Notes: a model not told the origin generated them from the letters alone. A stretch of 64,000 nucleotides of DNA from Prauserella aidingensis (GCF_024171865.1 NZ_JAMTCN010000005.1:225297-289296), one strand, 5' to 3'. Counted from the stretch's first letter, positions 1 to 8,723 are shown. Translations and numbers: made by a program.

Positions 1-1
1 C

Positions 2-226
2 GAACTTGGCCTCGACTACGACCGCATGGTCCACGGCGACCAGAGGTTCGTGCACCACCGGCCTGCGTGCGCGGGGGACCGGTTGCAGGTGACGGTGCAC
101 ATCGACGACGTCTTCGTGCGTGCGGGCAACGACTTCCTCAGCGTCCACGCCGACATCGCCACCGAGGGCGGCGAACCCGTCTGCACCACCTACGCCCAGC
201 TCGTCGTCAGGGGGGAGCGGTCGTGA
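2..226 (+). CDS. hadA: HadA-like MaoC/FAS1-type dehydratase subunit, 3' end only
   Basis: Partial gene cut by the left edge; the frame is open from base 2 and ends with TGA at 224-226. The visible 74 residues are the C-terminal part of a hot-dog fold subunit: the stretch GDQRFVHHRP, then AGDRLQV and a final TTYAQLVVRG strand, as in the FAS1-like dehydratase half of actinobacterial HadA. In the family this subunit pairs with HadB to form a (3R)-hydroxyacyl-ACP dehydratase. The GTGA overlap with hadB shows translational coupling. An internal ATG at 26 is not the start because homology runs upstream of it. Name is from similarity and context. Confidence 0.75.
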   Translation, partial: ELGLDYDRMVHGDQRFVHHRPACAGDRLQVTVHIDDVFVRAGNDFLSVHADIATEGGEPVCTTYAQLVVRGERS

Positions 227-621
227 ACGTCGGAGACGAACTGCCGGGCCTGTCCGTGCGCGTCACCCGCAAGCAGCTGGTTCGCTACGCGGGCGCCTCG
301 CTGGACTTCAACGCCATCCACTGGAGCGAACGCTTCGCCACCGACGTCGGGCTGCCGAACGTCATCGCCCACGGCATGCTGACCATGGCGCTCGGCGGAC
401 GCGTCGTCACCGACTGGCTCGGCGACCCCGGCCGCGTCGTCGAGTACGGCGTGCGATTCACCCGCCCGGTCGTCGTGCCGGACGACGACGAAGGTGCGCT
501 GGTCGAATTCACGGCCAAGGTCGGCGAGGTCCGCGACGACGGCACCGCCCGCGTCGACATCACGGCCAAGTTCGACGGCAAGACCGTCCTCGGCAAGGCC
601 CAGGCGGTCGTGCGGGCGTAA
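223..621 (+). CDS. hadB: HadB-like (3R)-hydroxyacyl-ACP dehydratase subunit (MaoC)
   Basis: A 132-aa MaoC-like hot-dog protein starting at GTG 223, which overlaps the hadA stop by four bases (GTGA). It carries the hydratase signature DFNAIH, placing the catalytic Asp28 and His33 of the R-hydratase motif, followed by GLPNVIAHGML. In the family it supplies the active site of a HadAB heterodimer that dehydrates 3-hydroxyacyl thioesters in fatty acid elongation. No hadC follows; the next gene is convergent and ends five bases away. Pseudonocardiaceae generally lack mycolic acids, so a role other than mycolate synthesis is likely (inference). Confidence 0.85.
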   Translation: MNVGDELPGLSVRVTRKQLVRYAGASLDFNAIHWSERFATDVGLPNVIAHGMLTMALGGRVVTDWLGDPGRVVEYGVRFTRPVVVPDDDEGALVEFTAKVGEVRDDGTARVDITAKFDGKTVLGKAQAVVRA

Positions 622-626
622 CCGCG

Positions 627-1586
627 TCAGGCGCTCTCGCGGGCGGCGACCAGGTCGTTGACGAGTCCCGCCGCTCGGTCGGCGTGGTCGACGGTGGCCT
701 TGACGACGTGTCCCGACGTCAACGTGACCGCGAGCGCCTCGCCCGCACGCACCTTGAACGCCGTGTAGCCGACACCCCGGCGCAGGCCGTATCCGCCGGC
801 GCTCCACATCGTCAGCTGCTCGGTGTCGGCGGACGCGATCTCGTCGAACGTCAGTGTCCGGTGCGGGAAGCCGAACAGCCCGAGCGACAGCGCCACGCCG
901 TCGGCGTCGACGCGAATCCGCACCCGGCAGGTCGCCGCCATCGCCAGCACGACGACCAGCACCACCAGCGCCAGCGGCATGACGTCGAAACCGGGCAGCG
1001 ACACCTGCAGCAGCGCGTACCCGCCCGCGACGGCGAGGCCGCCGAACGTCATCGGGTAGTTGGTGCCGCCGCCGATCCACGTCGCCCGTTCACCGGGCCG
1101 CAGGCCGGCCGACGGCAGGTCACGCGGCTCCGCGGGCGCCCGCCGTTCGGTCGGTCCCGCGACGAGCGCCGCGACCGCGCCCGCCACGACGCTCAGCCCC
1201 AGCGCCCACACGACCGCCGACCAGGCCGAACCCGCATCGCGCCACGACGTCGTGTCCAGTGCGGCGTACATCGAACCTGCGAGAACTCCCGCGGGCAGTG
1301 CCGCCACTCCCGCCGTGAACCCGACCGCGCTGCGCGGCACGGCCGACCCCCGGGCACGGGACACGAGCACAGCGACCAGCGTCCCCAGGGTCAGCGCGGC
1401 GCCGATACCGAGGGTCACGCCGGTCAACGTCGACAGTGCCGACGACCGGTCGGGACCGTCCGTACCCCAGTGGATCGCCACCACCTCGGGGAGCCGGGCC
1501 GACCAGGCGGCCTGCAACGCCCAGACACCGCCGAGCGCCGCGAGCGGCACCGCTCCCGCGGCCAGTGCGAGTCTCGTCGTCCTCAT
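627..1586 (-). CDS. DUF1648-type multi-pass membrane protein
   Basis: A 319-aa integral membrane protein. Residues 1-50 hold a first hydrophobic segment followed by VAIHWGTDGPDR, the hallmark of DUF1648 (also found in SdpI-like immunity proteins). Further hydrophobic stretches lie near residues 55-75, 90-110, 120-145 and 180-220, then a soluble C-terminal region of about 100 residues resembling a PH-like domain. Its ATG overlaps the stop of the upstream GntR gene by 4 bases, so the two are co-transcribed. GntR/DUF1648 pairs are common in actinobacteria; substrate and physiological role are unknown. Confidence 0.7.
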   Translation of the reverse strand: MRTTRLALAAGAVPLAALGGVWALQAAWSARLPEVVAIHWGTDGPDRSSALSTLTGVTLGIGAALTLGTLVAVLVSRARGSAVPRSAVGFTAGVAALPAGVLAGSMYAALDTTSWRDAGSAWSAVVWALGLSVVAGAVAALVAGPTERRAPAEPRDLPSAGLRPGERATWIGGGTNYPMTFGGLAVAGGYALLQVSLPGFDVMPLALVVLVVVLAMAATCRVRIRVDADGVALSLGLFGFPHRTLTFDEIASADTEQLTMWSAGGYGLRRGVGYTAFKVRAGEALAVTLTSGHVVKATVDHADRAAGLVNDLVAARESA

Positions 1587-1933
1587 GTGAACTTCTCCTT
1601 CACGATCTCCGTGAGCTCGTCCAGATCGACTCCCACGCGACGTGCCTCGTCGGCGAGCTCTCCGGCCAGGGTGTTCAGACGTGCCCGCGTGTCGGCGGCG
1701 CCGGTGACGACCGCGCCGCGCCTGCGGCGCAGTTCGATCAGCCCCTCGTCGCGCAGCAGGCCGTAGGCGCGCAGCACGGTGTGCACGTTGATGTCGAGCG
1801 ACGTCGCCAGCTCCCGCGCGGGCGGCAGCTGCTGTCCCTGGGCGAGCTCGCCGTCGGACAGGGCTCGCCGCACCGAAGCGGCGACCTGCTCGAACAGCGG
1901 CGCCTGGGACGCCGGATCGATCCGAATCAACAT
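1583..1933 (-). CDS. GntR-family transcriptional regulator (YtrA-like, short)
   Basis: A 116-aa regulator. Residues 8-70 form the GntR winged helix-turn-helix (APLFEQVAASVRRAL, then LPPARELATSLDINVHTVL), with only a short C-terminal tail, as in the YtrA subfamily, which lacks a large effector domain. ATG 1933 is chosen over an in-frame ATG 48 bases upstream because the wHTH begins right after it and a perfect dyad abuts it. It overlaps the following DUF1648 gene (1583-1586) and probably controls this two-gene operon by autorepression. The ligand is unknown. Confidence 0.8.
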   Translation of the reverse strand: MLIRIDPASQAPLFEQVAASVRRALSDGELAQGQQLPPARELATSLDINVHTVLRAYGLLRDEGLIELRRRRGAVVTGAADTRARLNTLAGELADEARRVGVDLDELTEIVKEKFT

Positions 1934-1955
1934 TGTTCTAACTGTACTAGAACAA
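1933..1955. promoter_or_regulatory. Perfect 8-bp inverted repeat at the GntR start (candidate operator)
   Basis: TTGTTCTA at 1933-1940 and TAGAACAA at 1948-1955 are exact reverse complements with a 7-base spacer, an AT-rich island in GC-rich DNA. The dyad touches the GntR start codon on the minus strand, where a bound dimer would block transcription or initiation. YtrA-type GntR proteins bind dyads of this kind; the link to this protein is inference. The start may be leaderless, since TAGTAC lies about 10 bases upstream on the minus strand. Confidence 0.6.
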
Positions 1956-2059
1956 ATGTCGTTGTCGAGTCGCATCCGCACGTGGACCCCGACGTCGGTC
2001 GCGTGGGCCGGCGCATCGATGACCGACCGTTGCCGCGACGGTCGGGCGCACCACGCCCC

Positions 2060-2164
2060 CCCGGAATCCGCAACACGGCCCCCGCAGTCCGCACCCCGAG
2101 CCCCTGGATCCGCAACATGGCCTCCGGAATCCGCAACACGAGCCCCGGAATCCGCAACACGGCG
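2060..2164. repeat. Five tandem copies of a 21-bp repeat
   Basis: Units run 2060-2080, 2081-2101, 2102-2122, 2123-2143 and 2144-2164. The core is CCGGAATCCGCAACACG followed by G/A, G/C, CC. Copies 1, 4 and 5 are nearly identical; copies 2 and 3 have diverged (CGCAGTCCGCACCCC; CTGGATCCGCAACATG). Each unit contains the half-palindrome CCGGAATCCG. There is no spacer, so this is a minisatellite rather than a CRISPR array. Function unknown. Confidence 0.85.
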
Positions 2165-2183
2165 GCGTGGACGTAGGAGACGC

Positions 2184-2221
2184 GAAACGGCCCCTCGGAG
2201 TGGTGTCCGAGGGGCCGTTTC
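2184..2221 (-). terminator. Intrinsic terminator of aspC (possibly bidirectional)
   Basis: A perfect 16-bp stem: GAAACGGCCCCTCGGA at 2184-2199 pairs with 2206-2221 around a GTGGTG loop. It lies 67 bases past the aspC stop. The symmetrical AAA/TTT ends could serve either strand, but only aspC points into it. Confidence 0.85.
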
Positions 2222-2287
2222 GGGAGGCTGCGCCGGGCTTCGTTCGTGTGCGCCGGCGGGGCCGGCGTGTTGCCGACCTGGGGCGGG

Positions 2288-3520
2288 TTATTTCGCCTCG
2301 GCGAGGAGGCCCGCCACGCGGTTCACGCCTTCGATGAGGTCGTCCTCGGCGAGGGCGTAGGAGAAGCGGAAGTAACCCGGGGTGCCGAACGCCTCGCCGG
2401 GCACGACCGCGACCTCGGCCTCGCGCAGGATCAGGTCGGCCAGCGCGACCGTGTCCTCGGGCCGCTCGCCGCGGATCTCCTTGCCGAGCACCGCCTTCAC
2501 GGACGGGTAGGCGTAGAACGCACCCTCCGGGGTCGGGCATTCGACGCCGGGGATGTCCGACAGCAGCGACACGATCTTCTTGCGCCGCGCGTCGAACGCC
2601 TCACGCATGGCGTGCACGGCGTCGAGCGGGCCGGCGACCGCGGCCTCGGCGGCGCGCTGGGCGACGTTGGAGACGTTGCCGCACATGTGGGACTGCAGGC
2701 TGGAGGCGGCCTTGACGACGTCGTCGGGGCCGATGATCCAGCCGACGCGCCAGCCGGTCATCGAGTAGGTCTTGGCGACGCCGTTGAGGATCAGCGTCCG
2801 GTCGGCGAGCTCCGGCACGACTGCCGGCATCGACGCGGCCGTGACACCGTCGTAGACGAGGTGCTCGTAGATCTCGTCGGTGACCACGAAGATGTCGTTC
2901 TCGAGTGCCCACTTGCCGATGGTCTCGACCTGCTCGCGCGGGTAGACGGCGCCGGTCGGGTTGGACGGCGAGTTGAACAGCAGCACCTTCGTGTTCTCGG
3001 TGCGCGCGGCCTCGAGCTGGTCGACCGTCACGAGGTAACCGGTCGTCTCGTCGGCGGTGACCTGCACCGGGACGCCGCCCGCGAGCGTGATCGACTCGGG
3101 GTAGGTCGTCCAGTAGGGCGCGGGCAACAGCACCTCGTCGCCCGGGTCGAGCAGCGTCGCGAACGCCGAGTACACGGCCTGCTTGCCGCCGTTGGTCACG
3201 AGCACCTGGGAGGGGTCGCAGCGGAAGTCGGAGTCGCGCAGCGTCTTCTCCGCGATCGCCTCGCGCAGCTCCGGCAGGCCGCCCGCGGCGGTGTAGCCGT
3301 GGTTGACCCGCTCGCGCGTGGCCTTCGCCGCGGCCTCGACGATGTAGTCGGGCGTGGGGAAGTCCGGCTGCCCCGCGCCGAACCCGATCACCGGGCGGCC
3401 CTCCGCCTTGAGGGCCTTCGCCTTCGCGTCCACCGCGAGCGTCGCGGACGGCGTGATGCCCGCGATCCGCGCGGACACTCGGGAGCGGGGGCGGGCGGAT
3501 GTCGTTCCAGGTGTGGCCAT
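2288..3520 (-). CDS. aspC: Aspartate aminotransferase (class I, PLP)
   Basis: A 410-aa fold-type I aminotransferase that interconverts aspartate and 2-oxoglutarate with oxaloacetate and glutamate in the cytosol. Visible landmarks are [12 protein letters not shown] near residues 46-57, NPTG near 187-190, VTDEIY (Asp215 contacts the PLP pyridine nitrogen) and [12 protein letters not shown] with the Schiff-base Lys250. Length and motifs match the bacterial type Ib aspartate/prephenate aminotransferase group. It stands alone on the minus strand, upstream of and divergent from tRNA-Trp/secE, the position it also holds in related actinobacteria. A 16-bp terminator follows it. Confidence 0.9.
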   Translation of the reverse strand: MATPGTTSARPRSRVSARIAGITPSATLAVDAKAKALKAEGRPVIGFGAGQPDFPTPDYIVEAAAKATRERVNHGYTAAGGLPELREAIAEKTLRDSDFRCDPSQVLVTNGGKQAVYSAFATLLDPGDEVLLPAPYWTTYPESITLAGGVPVQVTADETTGYLVTVDQLEAARTENTKVLLFNSPSNPTGAVYPREQVETIGKWALENDIFVVTDEIYEHLVYDGVTAASMPAVVPELADRTLILNGVAKTYSMTGWRVGWIIGPDDVVKAASSLQSHMCGNVSNVAQRAAEAAVAGPLDAVHAMREAFDARRKKIVSLLSDIPGVECPTPEGAFYAYPSVKAVLGKEIRGERPEDTVALADLILREAEVAVVPGEAFGTPGYFRFSYALAEDDLIEGVNRVAGLLAEAK

Positions 3521-3608
3521 GACTACAGTTTTCCACGCATCCGCCGGGCCGTGTCACCTGGGCCGAAGCGGATGTGGCGGCGGTGGTCGACGGTGAAACG
3601 GGCCTCGG

Positions 3609-3639
3609 TTGCAGAGCGCGATCGGCCTTGCCGTAGACT
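3609..3639 (+). promoter_or_regulatory. Candidate promoter for tRNA-Trp/secE
   Basis: TTGCAG (3609-3614) and TAGACT (3634-3639) are separated by 19 bases. The -10 matches the actinobacterial TAGRCT form and lies about 80 bases before the tRNA. The long spacer makes the -35 assignment uncertain. Confidence 0.4.
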
Positions 3640-3719
3640 ACGGCACTTGGAACGTTCGACGGTTGCTCCTGCCCTTCTGTCCGCGATCGGATGGAGGTAT
3701 GAACTGCGTGAACGTTCGA

Positions 3720-3792
3720 AGGGGTGTAGCTCAGTTGGTAGAGCAGCGGTCTCCAAAACCGCAGGTCGCAGGTTCGAGTCCTGTCGCCCCTG
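3720..3792 (+). tRNA. trnW: tRNA-Trp (anticodon CCA)
   Basis: The 73 nt fold into a complete cloverleaf: acceptor AGGGGTG/CGCCCCT with one G-U pair, D stem GCTC/GAGC, anticodon stem GCGGT/ACCGC around the loop CTCCAAA (anticodon CCA), variable AGGTC, T stem GCAGG/CCTGT with loop TTCGAGT, and discriminator G. The 3' CCA is not encoded. It lies 34 bases upstream of secE, the conserved actinobacterial arrangement. Confidence 0.97.
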
Positions 3793-3826
3793 CGTTGATG
3801 TGTCAGGTTAGGCAGAGGAGTGGCTC

Positions 3827-4261
3827 GTGAGCGAGGACGGCGAGAAGGACCCGGGGAAGGAGCAGAAGAGCTCCGCCCCCCGTCCGAACACCGCCGCCGC
3901 TCGCCGCGAGCGGCGCGCCGCTGCCTCCGGCACGGGCAGTGACGCCAAGGCGGGCAAGTCCGCTCCCAAGGGGAAGGCGGGCACCGGTCCCGGTAAGGGC
4001 ACCACCGCCGGCAAGGACCGGCCCACGCCGAAGCGGAGCGGCACGACACAAGAGAAGACCGAGAAGCATTCGCTCTTCGCCCGGATCGTGCGGTTCCTTC
4101 GCGAGGTCTGGGGCGAGCTGCGGAAGGTCATCTGGCCGACCCGCAAGCAGATGATCACCTACACCGGCGTGGTGCTGGTGTTCGTGGCCTTCATGATCGC
4201 CCTGGTCTACCTGCTCGACTTCGTCTTCCTCGAGGGAGTCGACTTCGTATTCGGCAACTAG
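3827..4261 (+). CDS. secE: Preprotein translocase subunit SecE
   Basis: A 144-aa SecE that clamps SecY in the SecYEG channel of the plasma membrane. The C-terminal half has the conserved amphipathic helix EVWGELRKVIWPTRKQ, followed by one transmembrane helix (about residues 105-130). The first 75 residues are a basic Ala/Gly/Lys-rich low-complexity extension typical of actinobacteria. GTG 3827 follows GAGGAG at a good distance. It is co-transcribed with tRNA-Trp upstream and nusG downstream. Confidence 0.93.
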   Translation: MSEDGEKDPGKEQKSSAPRPNTAAARRERRAAASGTGSDAKAGKSAPKGKAGTGPGKGTTAGKDRPTPKRSGTTQEKTEKHSLFARIVRFLREVWGELRKVIWPTRKQMITYTGVVLVFVAFMIALVYLLDFVFLEGVDFVFGN

Positions 4262-4342
4262 CGCCTTGGCCAGGCCTCGCGGGTGGCGGGAGCGGATCGC
4301 CGCGCCCGTGACGACACACGCGATCAACTGAGAGGACGGAAA

Positions 4343-5218
4343 GTGACCTCCGAGAACGGCTCAGACGAGCAGGTGCTCGCGGCCACCGACGTGGACCCGG
4401 CCGAGGCCGCCGACACGCCTGCGCCGGCCGCCGAGACTGCAGAGGTCGACGAGCACGCGGAGGCCGGCACCGCCGAGACGGCCGGTGCTGACGAGTCCGC
4501 CGGTGGGGCCGACGCCGAGAGCGCCGACGACGGTGAGACGGCGGCCGACGACGCCACCGACCAGAACGCCGACGCGACCGAGTCCGACGACCCGGTGGCC
4601 CAGCTGCGCGCCGAGCTGAAGTCGCTGCCCGGCGAGTGGTACGTCGTGCACTCGTACGCCGGTTACGAGAACCGCGTGAAGAACAACCTCGAGACCCGGC
4701 GGCAGACGCTGGACGTCGAGGACTACATCTTCCAGATCGAGGTGCCGACCGAAGAGGTCACCGAGATCAAGAACGGCCAGCGCAAGCAGGTCAACCGCAA
4801 GGTCCTGCCCGGCTACATCCTGGTCCGCATGGAGCTCACGGACGAGTCCTGGGGTGCCGTGCGCAACACGCCCGGTGTGACGGGATTCGTCGGTGCCACG
4901 TCGCGGCCGTCGCCGATCACGCTGGACGAGGTGCTGAAGTTCCTCGCGCCGCAGGTCGAGAAGGAGGCGCCGGCGAAGGCCGCGAAGGGCGAGTCCGCCG
5001 CGCCGGACACGCAGGCCGCGGCGTCGTCGTCCGCCCCCGCGGTGCAGGTCGACTTCGAGGTCGGCGAATCGGTCACCGTCATGGACGGCCCGTTCGCGAC
5101 GCTGCCCGCGACGATCAGCGAGGTCGACGCCGGTGGCCAGAAGTTGAAGGTCCTGGTGTCGATCTTCGGCCGCGAGACGCCGGTCGAGCTGTCGTTCAAC
5201 CAGGTCTCCAAGATCTGA
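4343..5218 (+). CDS. nusG: Transcription elongation/antitermination factor NusG
   Basis: A 291-aa NusG. An acidic Ala/Glu/Asp-rich N-terminal extension of about 93 residues precedes the NGN domain, which opens at [15 protein letters not shown] (Leu95) and contains [12 protein letters not shown] linker of Ala/Ser/Pro follows, and the KOW domain lies at the C-terminus ([13 protein letters not shown] to the end). It binds RNA polymerase to aid elongation and couples it to Rho or S10. GTG 4343 is chosen for its AGAGGACGGAA ribosome binding site; an earlier in-frame ATG at 4283 has none and encodes an unrelated basic leader. It is 81 bases after secE in the same operon. Confidence 0.93.
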   Translation: MTSENGSDEQVLAATDVDPAEAADTPAPAAETAEVDEHAEAGTAETAGADESAGGADAESADDGETAADDATDQNADATESDDPVAQLRAELKSLPGEWYVVHSYAGYENRVKNNLETRRQTLDVEDYIFQIEVPTEEVTEIKNGQRKQVNRKVLPGYILVRMELTDESWGAVRNTPGVTGFVGATSRPSPITLDEVLKFLAPQVEKEAPAKAAKGESAAPDTQAAASSSAPAVQVDFEVGESVTVMDGPFATLPATISEVDAGGQKLKVLVSIFGRETPVELSFNQVSKI

Positions 5219-5306
5219 CGGCCGCTCCCGCAGCCGGGAGCACGCCGGAAGGCCCCCGCGCCACGGCAGGTGCGTGGGGAGAGCAACGCTGAACTAGGAA
5301 ACGGAA

Positions 5307-5741
5307 ATGCCACCCAAGAAGAAGAAGCTTGCAGCGATCATCAAGCTGCAGATCCAGGCGGGTGCCGCGAACCCGGCGCCCCCGGTCGGCCCCGCGCTCG
5401 GTCAGCACGGCGTCAACATCATGGAGTTCTGCAAGGCGTACAACGCGGCCACGGAGAACCAGCGTGGCAACGTCGTGCCGGTCGAGATCTCCGTGTTCGA
5501 GGACCGGTCGTTCGACTTCAAGCTCAAGACGCCGCCGGCGGCCAAGCTGTTGCTGAAGGCCGCGGGTGTCGACAAGGGCAGCGGCGAGCCGCACAAGAAC
5601 AAGGTCGGCAAGGTCACGATGGACCAGATCCGCGAGATCGCCGAGACCAAGAGGACCGACCTCAACGCCTACGACGACGAGCAGGCGGCCAAGATCATCG
5701 CCGGTACCGCCCGGTCGATGGGCCTGAACGTCGTCGACTGA
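5307..5741 (+). CDS. rplK: 50S ribosomal protein L11
   Basis: A 144-aa L11 of standard length. The N-terminal domain has [19 protein letters not shown], the proline-rich hinge face bound by EF-G and thiopeptides, followed by [13 protein letters not shown]. The C-terminal rRNA-binding domain ends in [17 protein letters not shown]. Pro25 and Pro28 equivalents, linked to thiostrepton sensitivity in the family, appear unchanged. It follows nusG by 88 bases and pairs with rplA 92 bases downstream. Confidence 0.97.
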   Translation: MPPKKKKLAAIIKLQIQAGAANPAPPVGPALGQHGVNIMEFCKAYNAATENQRGNVVPVEISVFEDRSFDFKLKTPPAAKLLLKAAGVDKGSGEPHKNKVGKVTMDQIREIAETKRTDLNAYDDEQAAKIIAGTARSMGLNVVD

Positions 5742-5833
5742 GTCGCCTCGACGCCTCGTTCCGAGGCGAGCCGTGGAAGGGCCAGGCGCTGGCCCGCACC
5801 ACAACTGATCCACTTCGCATGTAAGGACAGAGC

Positions 5834-6556
5834 ATGACCAAGCGCAGCAAGGCCTACCGTCAGGCCGCCGAGCTCGTGGACCAGACCCGGCTGTACGCCC
5901 CGCTCGACGCGGTGAAGCTGGCCAAGGAGACGTCCGGCAAGAACAAGCTGGACGCCACGGTCGAGATCGCGATGCGGCTCGGCGTCGACCCCCGCAAGGC
6001 AGACCAGATGGTCCGCGGCACCGTGAACCTGCCGCACGGCACGGGTAAAACCGTCCGCGTCGCTGTTTTCGCCACCGGTGACAAGGCCGCAGAGGCCGAG
6101 GCCGCCGGTGCCGACGTGGTCGGTTCCGACGATCTGATCGAGCGCATCCAGGGTGGCTGGCTCGAGTTCGATGCCGCGATCGCGACCCCGGACCAGATGG
6201 CGAAGGTGGGCCGCGTGGCCCGCGTTCTGGGCCCGCGTGGCCTGATGCCGAACCCGAAGACGGGCACCGTGACGCCCGACGTCACGAAGGCCGTCAGCGA
6301 GATCAAGGGCGGTAAGGTCAGCTTCCGCGTCGACAAGCAGTCGAACCTGCACCTGGCCATCGGCAAGGCGTCGTTCGACACCGAGAAGCTGGTCGAGAAC
6401 TACGCCGCGGCCCTCGACGAGGTGCTGCGTGCGAAGCCGTCCGCCGCCAAGGGCCGCTACGTCAAGAAGGTCACCTTCACGACGACCATGGGCCCGGGCA
6501 TCCCGGTCGACCCGACGCGTACGCGCGACCTCCTCGCGGAGGACGCGAACGCCTGA
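5834..6556 (+). CDS. rplA: 50S ribosomal protein L1
   Basis: A 240-aa L1, the stalk protein that binds 23S rRNA helices 76-78 and can repress its own mRNA. Key blocks are [13 protein letters not shown] at the N-terminus, [34 protein letters not shown] and [12 protein letters not shown]. The ATG follows TAAGGACAG. It is last in the secE-nusG-rplK-rplA group; a strong hairpin 43 bases downstream ends transcription before an antisense gene. Confidence 0.97.
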   Translation: MTKRSKAYRQAAELVDQTRLYAPLDAVKLAKETSGKNKLDATVEIAMRLGVDPRKADQMVRGTVNLPHGTGKTVRVAVFATGDKAAEAEAAGADVVGSDDLIERIQGGWLEFDAAIATPDQMAKVGRVARVLGPRGLMPNPKTGTVTPDVTKAVSEIKGGKVSFRVDKQSNLHLAIGKASFDTEKLVENYAAALDEVLRAKPSAAKGRYVKKVTFTTTMGPGIPVDPTRTRDLLAEDANA

Positions 6557-6598
6557 GGCGTCACCGGGCGCACCGCGTCATCAGGACGCACAGCGTCG

Positions 6599-6639
6599 CA
6601 GCGGGGCGGTTCACCCATCGCGGGTGAGCCGCCCCGCTG
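6599..6639 (+). terminator. Terminator after rplA
   Basis: An 18-bp stem with one G-U pair: AGCGGGGCGGTTCACCC (6600-6616) pairs with 6622-6638, extended by C6599-G6639, around a 5-base loop. The following TCGTTCG is a weak U-tract, as is common in actinobacteria. It can also serve the convergent gene ending at 6695. Confidence 0.75.
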
Positions 6640-6694
6640 TCGTTCGTCCGCGGGTCGTTCGTCGGTGGGTCCGGTCGGGCGCGGGCGGGAACGT

Positions 6695-7828
6695 TCAGTT
6701 GCCCGGCTGCTGCGCGGGGCCCGACGGCTGCTGCCGCGACGGCCCCTGCCCGGGGCACGTCTCCGGTCCGTCGTCGTGCCCGGTGATCAGCCACTGGTCG
6801 TGTTCGACCTTCTCGACGGTGAACACGCCGAGCGCCGGGCCGCCGCTGATCGTGAACGAACAGGAATCGATCCGCTCGGTCTTCGAGGTCGGCAGGTAGC
6901 CGCGGGGGTAGATGGACTCCGCGTAGTCGTTGACGTGTGTGACCTGTTCGTGGAGCCCGTTCACGGCCTCGCGGCAGTCGGCCGAACCGATGTTGTCGGC
7001 GAAGCGCTGCTGCGTGGCCTCCTCGAACCGGCCGCACGCCTTGTCGGCGTCCGGCATGCCGGTGTCCGGGTCCGCCTGCGCGATCGCGTCGTAGACCGAA
7101 CGCACCGCCGCGTACGGATTGTCGGCCAGCAGCTCGGTGGCGTGGTACGAACCGCCGCCCCCGCGTGCGTACTCCTCGGTGGTCTGGTCGCTGTCGCCGG
7201 TGCCGAAGAAGTGGTTGTAGGCCCATGTCGCGGCGAGTGCCAACAGCAGGAACGCGACGAGCCAGCCGAGCAGCTTCTTGCCGAGCCAGGTCAGCCAGCG
7301 CGGGGGTCGCCTCCGCGGCCGCTGTGCGGGTTCGGGCAGCCTGCCGGGTGCCGCCTCGGGCAGCGGTGCCGCGTGGCCGGACGGCGCGGCCGGGACCTGC
7401 GAGCCCTGGTACGGAGCAGGCGGGTGCTGGGCGGGAGGAGTGCCGGGGACGACCGCGCCGCCCTGTCCGCCCTGCTGGGCCTCCTGGAACTTGAGGAACT
7501 CCTGGAACTGCTGGAACTGGCGGAACTGTCGCAGCTGCTCCTCGTCGACGGGGCCGGCCGCGTCCGGTGTCGCCGCGACCGCGGGCTGGATCTCCGTGCC
7601 GGAGGGCGGTGTCGGCGCCGTATCGCCCGGGACGTCCGCACCGGCGCCGGAGTCCGGACCGGCGGAACCCGCCGTGCCGGCTGCATCCGCGGGCCTGCTC
7701 GTGCTGCCGGGACTCGTGGCTGCGCCTTCCGGCGGGCGCGAGGCGTCGGGGGACTCGCCGGGTCGGTCCGGTTCGCCGCCCGCCGGATCGGTTCGCTGTT
7801 CCGTCACGCGCCCATGATGCCTGCTCAC
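6695..7828 (-). CDS. Hypothetical membrane-anchored protein, Pro/Gln/Ala-rich cytoplasmic part
   Basis: A 377-aa protein of unknown function. The first 185 residues are low-complexity (Pro, Ala, Gly; a Gln/Phe-rich patch [19 protein letters not shown] near 105-120) and basic before one transmembrane helix (about residues 196-214, [15 protein letters not shown]). The C-terminal 160 residues should face outside. They contain three cysteines, in [13 protein letters not shown] and DSCSF, and resemble the small NTF2/lipocalin-like extracellular domains common in actinobacteria. It is antisense to the ribosomal genes around it. The start is GTG 7828; an in-frame GTG at 7807 is possible. Confidence 0.7.
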   Translation of the reverse strand: MSRHHGRVTEQRTDPAGGEPDRPGESPDASRPPEGAATSPGSTSRPADAAGTAGSAGPDSGAGADVPGDTAPTPPSGTEIQPAVAATPDAAGPVDEEQLRQFRQFQQFQEFLKFQEAQQGGQGGAVVPGTPPAQHPPAPYQGSQVPAAPSGHAAPLPEAAPGRLPEPAQRPRRRPPRWLTWLGKKLLGWLVAFLLLALAATWAYNHFFGTGDSDQTTEEYARGGGGSYHATELLADNPYAAVRSVYDAIAQADPDTGMPDADKACGRFEEATQQRFADNIGSADCREAVNGLHEQVTHVNDYAESIYPRGYLPTSKTERIDSCSFTISGGPALGVFTVEKVEHDQWLITGHDDGPETCPGQGPSRQQPSGPAQQPGN

Positions 7829-7886
7829 GCTCCGCGTGCGGGAGTCGTGTGCCGACCCGGGTGTCGGTGCCGCCGCGACGTGGGCG

Positions 7887-7892
7887 TATAGT
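7887..7892 (+). promoter_or_regulatory. Candidate -10 element of rplJL
   Basis: TATAGT stands out in the GC-rich region just before the L10-type leader. The region 17 bases upstream (TCGGTG) is a poor -35, so only the -10 is proposed. Confidence 0.4.
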
Positions 7893-7899
7893 CGTCGAC

Positions 7900-8105
7900 G
7901 GTTCTACCGAAGACCGCTGGTCTTCCCGGGGCTACTCCGGGAACGAAGGTCCGCCGAACGGGCGGCGACCCGCGCAGGGAGGAACGAGGATCGCCACACG
8001 GGCACCCGTGTGTATCGACGCCCCGAGCCTGCTGCGCTGGATTCTGCCGCGCGCGCCGGGGCGTTTCGTCGTTTCCAGGGTAGTCGCGGGCAAGGCAGTG
8101 GTCAC
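7900..8105 (+). promoter_or_regulatory. L10 leader (rplJL autoregulatory mRNA leader)
   Basis: About 220 untranslated bases separate the promoter from rplJ and contain GAAGACCGCTGGTCTTC, CCCGGGGCTACTCCGGG and GTCCGCCGAACGGGCGGC, three adjacent hairpins of the type seen in the L10 leader family, where the L10(L12)4 complex binds and represses translation. Position and structure fit the Rfam L10_leader class; boundaries are approximate and I cannot run a covariance search. Confidence 0.6.
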
Positions 8106-8126
8106 CAGCCAAGAGAGGAGGCGACC

Positions 8127-8672
8127 ATGGCGAAGCCCGAAAAGGTGGAGGCGGTCGCCGAGATTGCGGACTCGTTCCGCAACAGCTCGGCCACGGTCAT
8201 CACCGAGTACTCCGGCCTCTCCGTGTCCCAGCTCAGCGAGCTGCGCCGCGCTCTCGGCTCCACCGTGAAGTACCGGGTCGCGAAGAACACCCTCACCAAG
8301 CGTGCCGCTGAGGATGCGGGCGTCGAGGAACTGAACGAGCTCTTCATCGGCCCCACCGCGATCGCCTTCATCGAGGGCGAGCCGGTCGAGGCCGCGAAGG
8401 CTCTGAAGAACTTCGCGAAGGACAACAACGCGCTTGTCATCAAGGGCGGCTACATGGATGGCCGCACGATGAGCGTCAGCGAGATCAACCAGCTCGCCGA
8501 CCTCGAGAGCCGCGATGTCCTGCTGTCCAGGGCCGCGGGTGCGTTCAAGGCCAAGCTGTCCGAGGCCGCGTCGCTGTTCGAGGCGCCGCTGTCGAAGATG
8601 GCCCGCGCCGCCGCCGCGCTCGAGGACAAGCAGAAGTCCGAATCCGGCTCCGCGTCCGACGCCGAGAGCTGA
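8127..8672 (+). CDS. rplJ: 50S ribosomal protein L10
   Basis: A 181-aa L10, the base of the L7/L12 stalk. The N-terminal rRNA-binding domain shows [19 protein letters not shown] and [14 protein letters not shown]. The C-terminal helix binding L12 dimers lies around residues 135-165. The tail SGSASDAES is lineage-specific. ATG 8127 is chosen because it follows AAGAGAGGAGG; frame upstream of it is open but lies in the leader. It is followed 51 bases later by rplL. Confidence 0.97.
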   Translation: MAKPEKVEAVAEIADSFRNSSATVITEYSGLSVSQLSELRRALGSTVKYRVAKNTLTKRAAEDAGVEELNELFIGPTAIAFIEGEPVEAAKALKNFAKDNNALVIKGGYMDGRTMSVSEINQLADLESRDVLLSRAAGAFKAKLSEAASLFEAPLSKMARAAAALEDKQKSESGSASDAES

Positions 8673-8723
8673 CCGACACACACCCACCGACTCCCGAGTC
8701 GCAAGCAAGGAAGGAACGCCACC

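Larger units (their letters stand above)
1956..2287. other. Intergenic region between gntR and aspC (no gene)
   Basis: This stretch holds the 21-bp tandem repeats and the aspC terminator described separately. Open frames on both strands here arise from the repeat period being a multiple of three and lack a start with a ribosome binding site or any recognisable domain. I see no other gene. Confidence 0.6.

Noticed and set aside
120..1766. Long Arg-rich open frame across hadB and the DUF1648 gene
   Set aside because: It covers two real genes on opposite strands and has the Arg/Pro/Ala composition of an out-of-frame reading.
2060..2164. Possible CRISPR array
   Set aside because: The repeats are directly adjacent with no spacers, and no cas gene is nearby.
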